A DNA stretch of 6,002 nt from Alphaproteobacteria bacterium (GTDB lineage: Bacteria; Pseudomonadota; Alphaproteobacteria; Rickettsiales; UBA8987), in assembly GCA_003531345.1 (NCBI GenBank), contig DQGZ01000229.1, positions 1 through 6,002 on the forward strand, given 5' to 3'. The notes under the pieces were generated by a model. That model saw only the letters and a program-made list of their open reading frames with translations. It was not told where the DNA came from and made no database searches. Each line of letters starts with the position of its first letter. The first letter of the stretch is position 1. The translations under genes and the position numbers were made by a program. Shown here one piece after another: positions 5,634 to 6,002 of this stretch.

Positions 5634-6002
5634 TCACCGATCTTTTTTATCATATGAAAATTTTTTACCTATATTTTCAATACCTCTAAAAAACTCTTTG
5701 TCAGCATTTTTAACATTTCTGCTAAAGCAGGAGATTGCATAATCTAGCTCTTTTAAGTCTCCTTTGTCTAATTTTAATAAAAAAGATATAGCAAGATAAG
5801 AATTTAAAATTGTGTCTTTTTGCTCATTATTGTTTAAGGCTTCCTTTAACAGGTTATAATATTTCTTTTCTATAGCTGAAATTCTATCACTATTCAAAAC
5901 ATCTTCAGGTGTTTTAATTCCAGCAGCGGTAATTTTCTCTAGATATGTTTCAAACTTCTTTAAATCATCTACCCTGAATTCAAAATTATTTTCAGGGTTT
6001 TT
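5634..6002 (-). CDS. C-terminal part of an unrecognised helical protein, cut by the right edge
   Basis: An open minus-strand frame runs from the window edge to a TGA at 5634-5636, giving 122 residues with no start inside it that need be used. A TTG at 5895-5897 could open a shorter 87-residue protein. However, the frame stays open for 35 further codons upstream, with ordinary protein-like content (for example NNFEFRVDDLKKFETYLEK and AAGIKTPEDVL), so the true start is probably beyond the window. The sequence is charged and predicted by eye to be mostly alpha-helical, with segments such as KKYYNLLKEALNNNEQ and a moderately hydrophobic SYLAISFLLKL. There is no signal peptide, membrane span or known motif, and I do not recognise a family. 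Local composition (A+T, Lys, Asn) is higher than in the core genes. It converges on the membrane-protein gene with a 26-bp gap, so it belongs to a different transcription unit. Confidence 0.6.
   Translation of the reverse strand, partial: KNPENNFEFRVDDLKKFETYLEKITAAGIKTPEDVLNSDRISAIEKKYYNLLKEALNNNEQKDTILNSYLAISFLLKLDKGDLKELDYAISCFSRNVKNADKEFFRGIENIGKKFSYDKKDR

Overview
The window reads as a piece of chromosome from an AT-rich alphaproteobacterium, plausibly a host-associated or moderately reduced lineage near Rickettsiales/Holosporales. Three things suggest this. The core genes pdxJ, acpS and a full-length RelA/SpoT-type gene lie together, a cluster typical of alphaproteobacteria, though usually with rsh first. 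Coding sequence is rich in lysine, isoleucine and AAA/ATA codons. A 'GTCATTGCGAG...' palindromic repeat of the kind scattered through rickettsial and related genomes sits between two genes. The lineage call is inference; no phylogenetic marker was tested.

Layout: (1) 1-68, minus strand: the first 22 codons of a gene that runs off the left edge. (2) 69-152: a short divergent intergenic region with a 7-bp tandem repeat directly upstream of pdxJ. (3) 153-875: pdxJ, pyridoxine 5'-phosphate synthase. (4) 876-1080: a spacer filled by a roughly 133-bp imperfect palindromic repeat. (5) 1081-1458: acpS, holo-ACP synthase. (6) 1458-1497: an intercistronic hairpin. (7) 1516-3651: a long RelA/SpoT homologue (RSH) with an apparently intact ppGpp hydrolase domain and unusual synthetase and TGS signatures. 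(8) 3655-4488: a class IV PLP-dependent aminotransferase/lyase, 3 nt behind rsh. (9) 4603-5607: a multi-pass membrane protein of the lysylphosphatidylglycerol-synthase transmembrane family. (10) 5634-6002, minus strand: the C-terminal part of an unrecognised helical protein, convergent with the preceding gene and open at the right edge.

The plus-strand genes look like a loose housekeeping run. PdxJ makes the PLP precursor, AcpS activates acyl carrier protein, RSH sets (p)ppGpp levels, and the class IV enzyme uses PLP. Known ACP-SpoT and PLP links make this grouping sensible, but the sequence does not prove a functional module. I see no phage, CRISPR, toxin-antitoxin, tRNA or rRNA gene, and no convincing undescribed multi-gene system. 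The most notable points are the atypical RSH residues, the palindromic repeat, the repeat-bearing divergent leader and the two edge genes.
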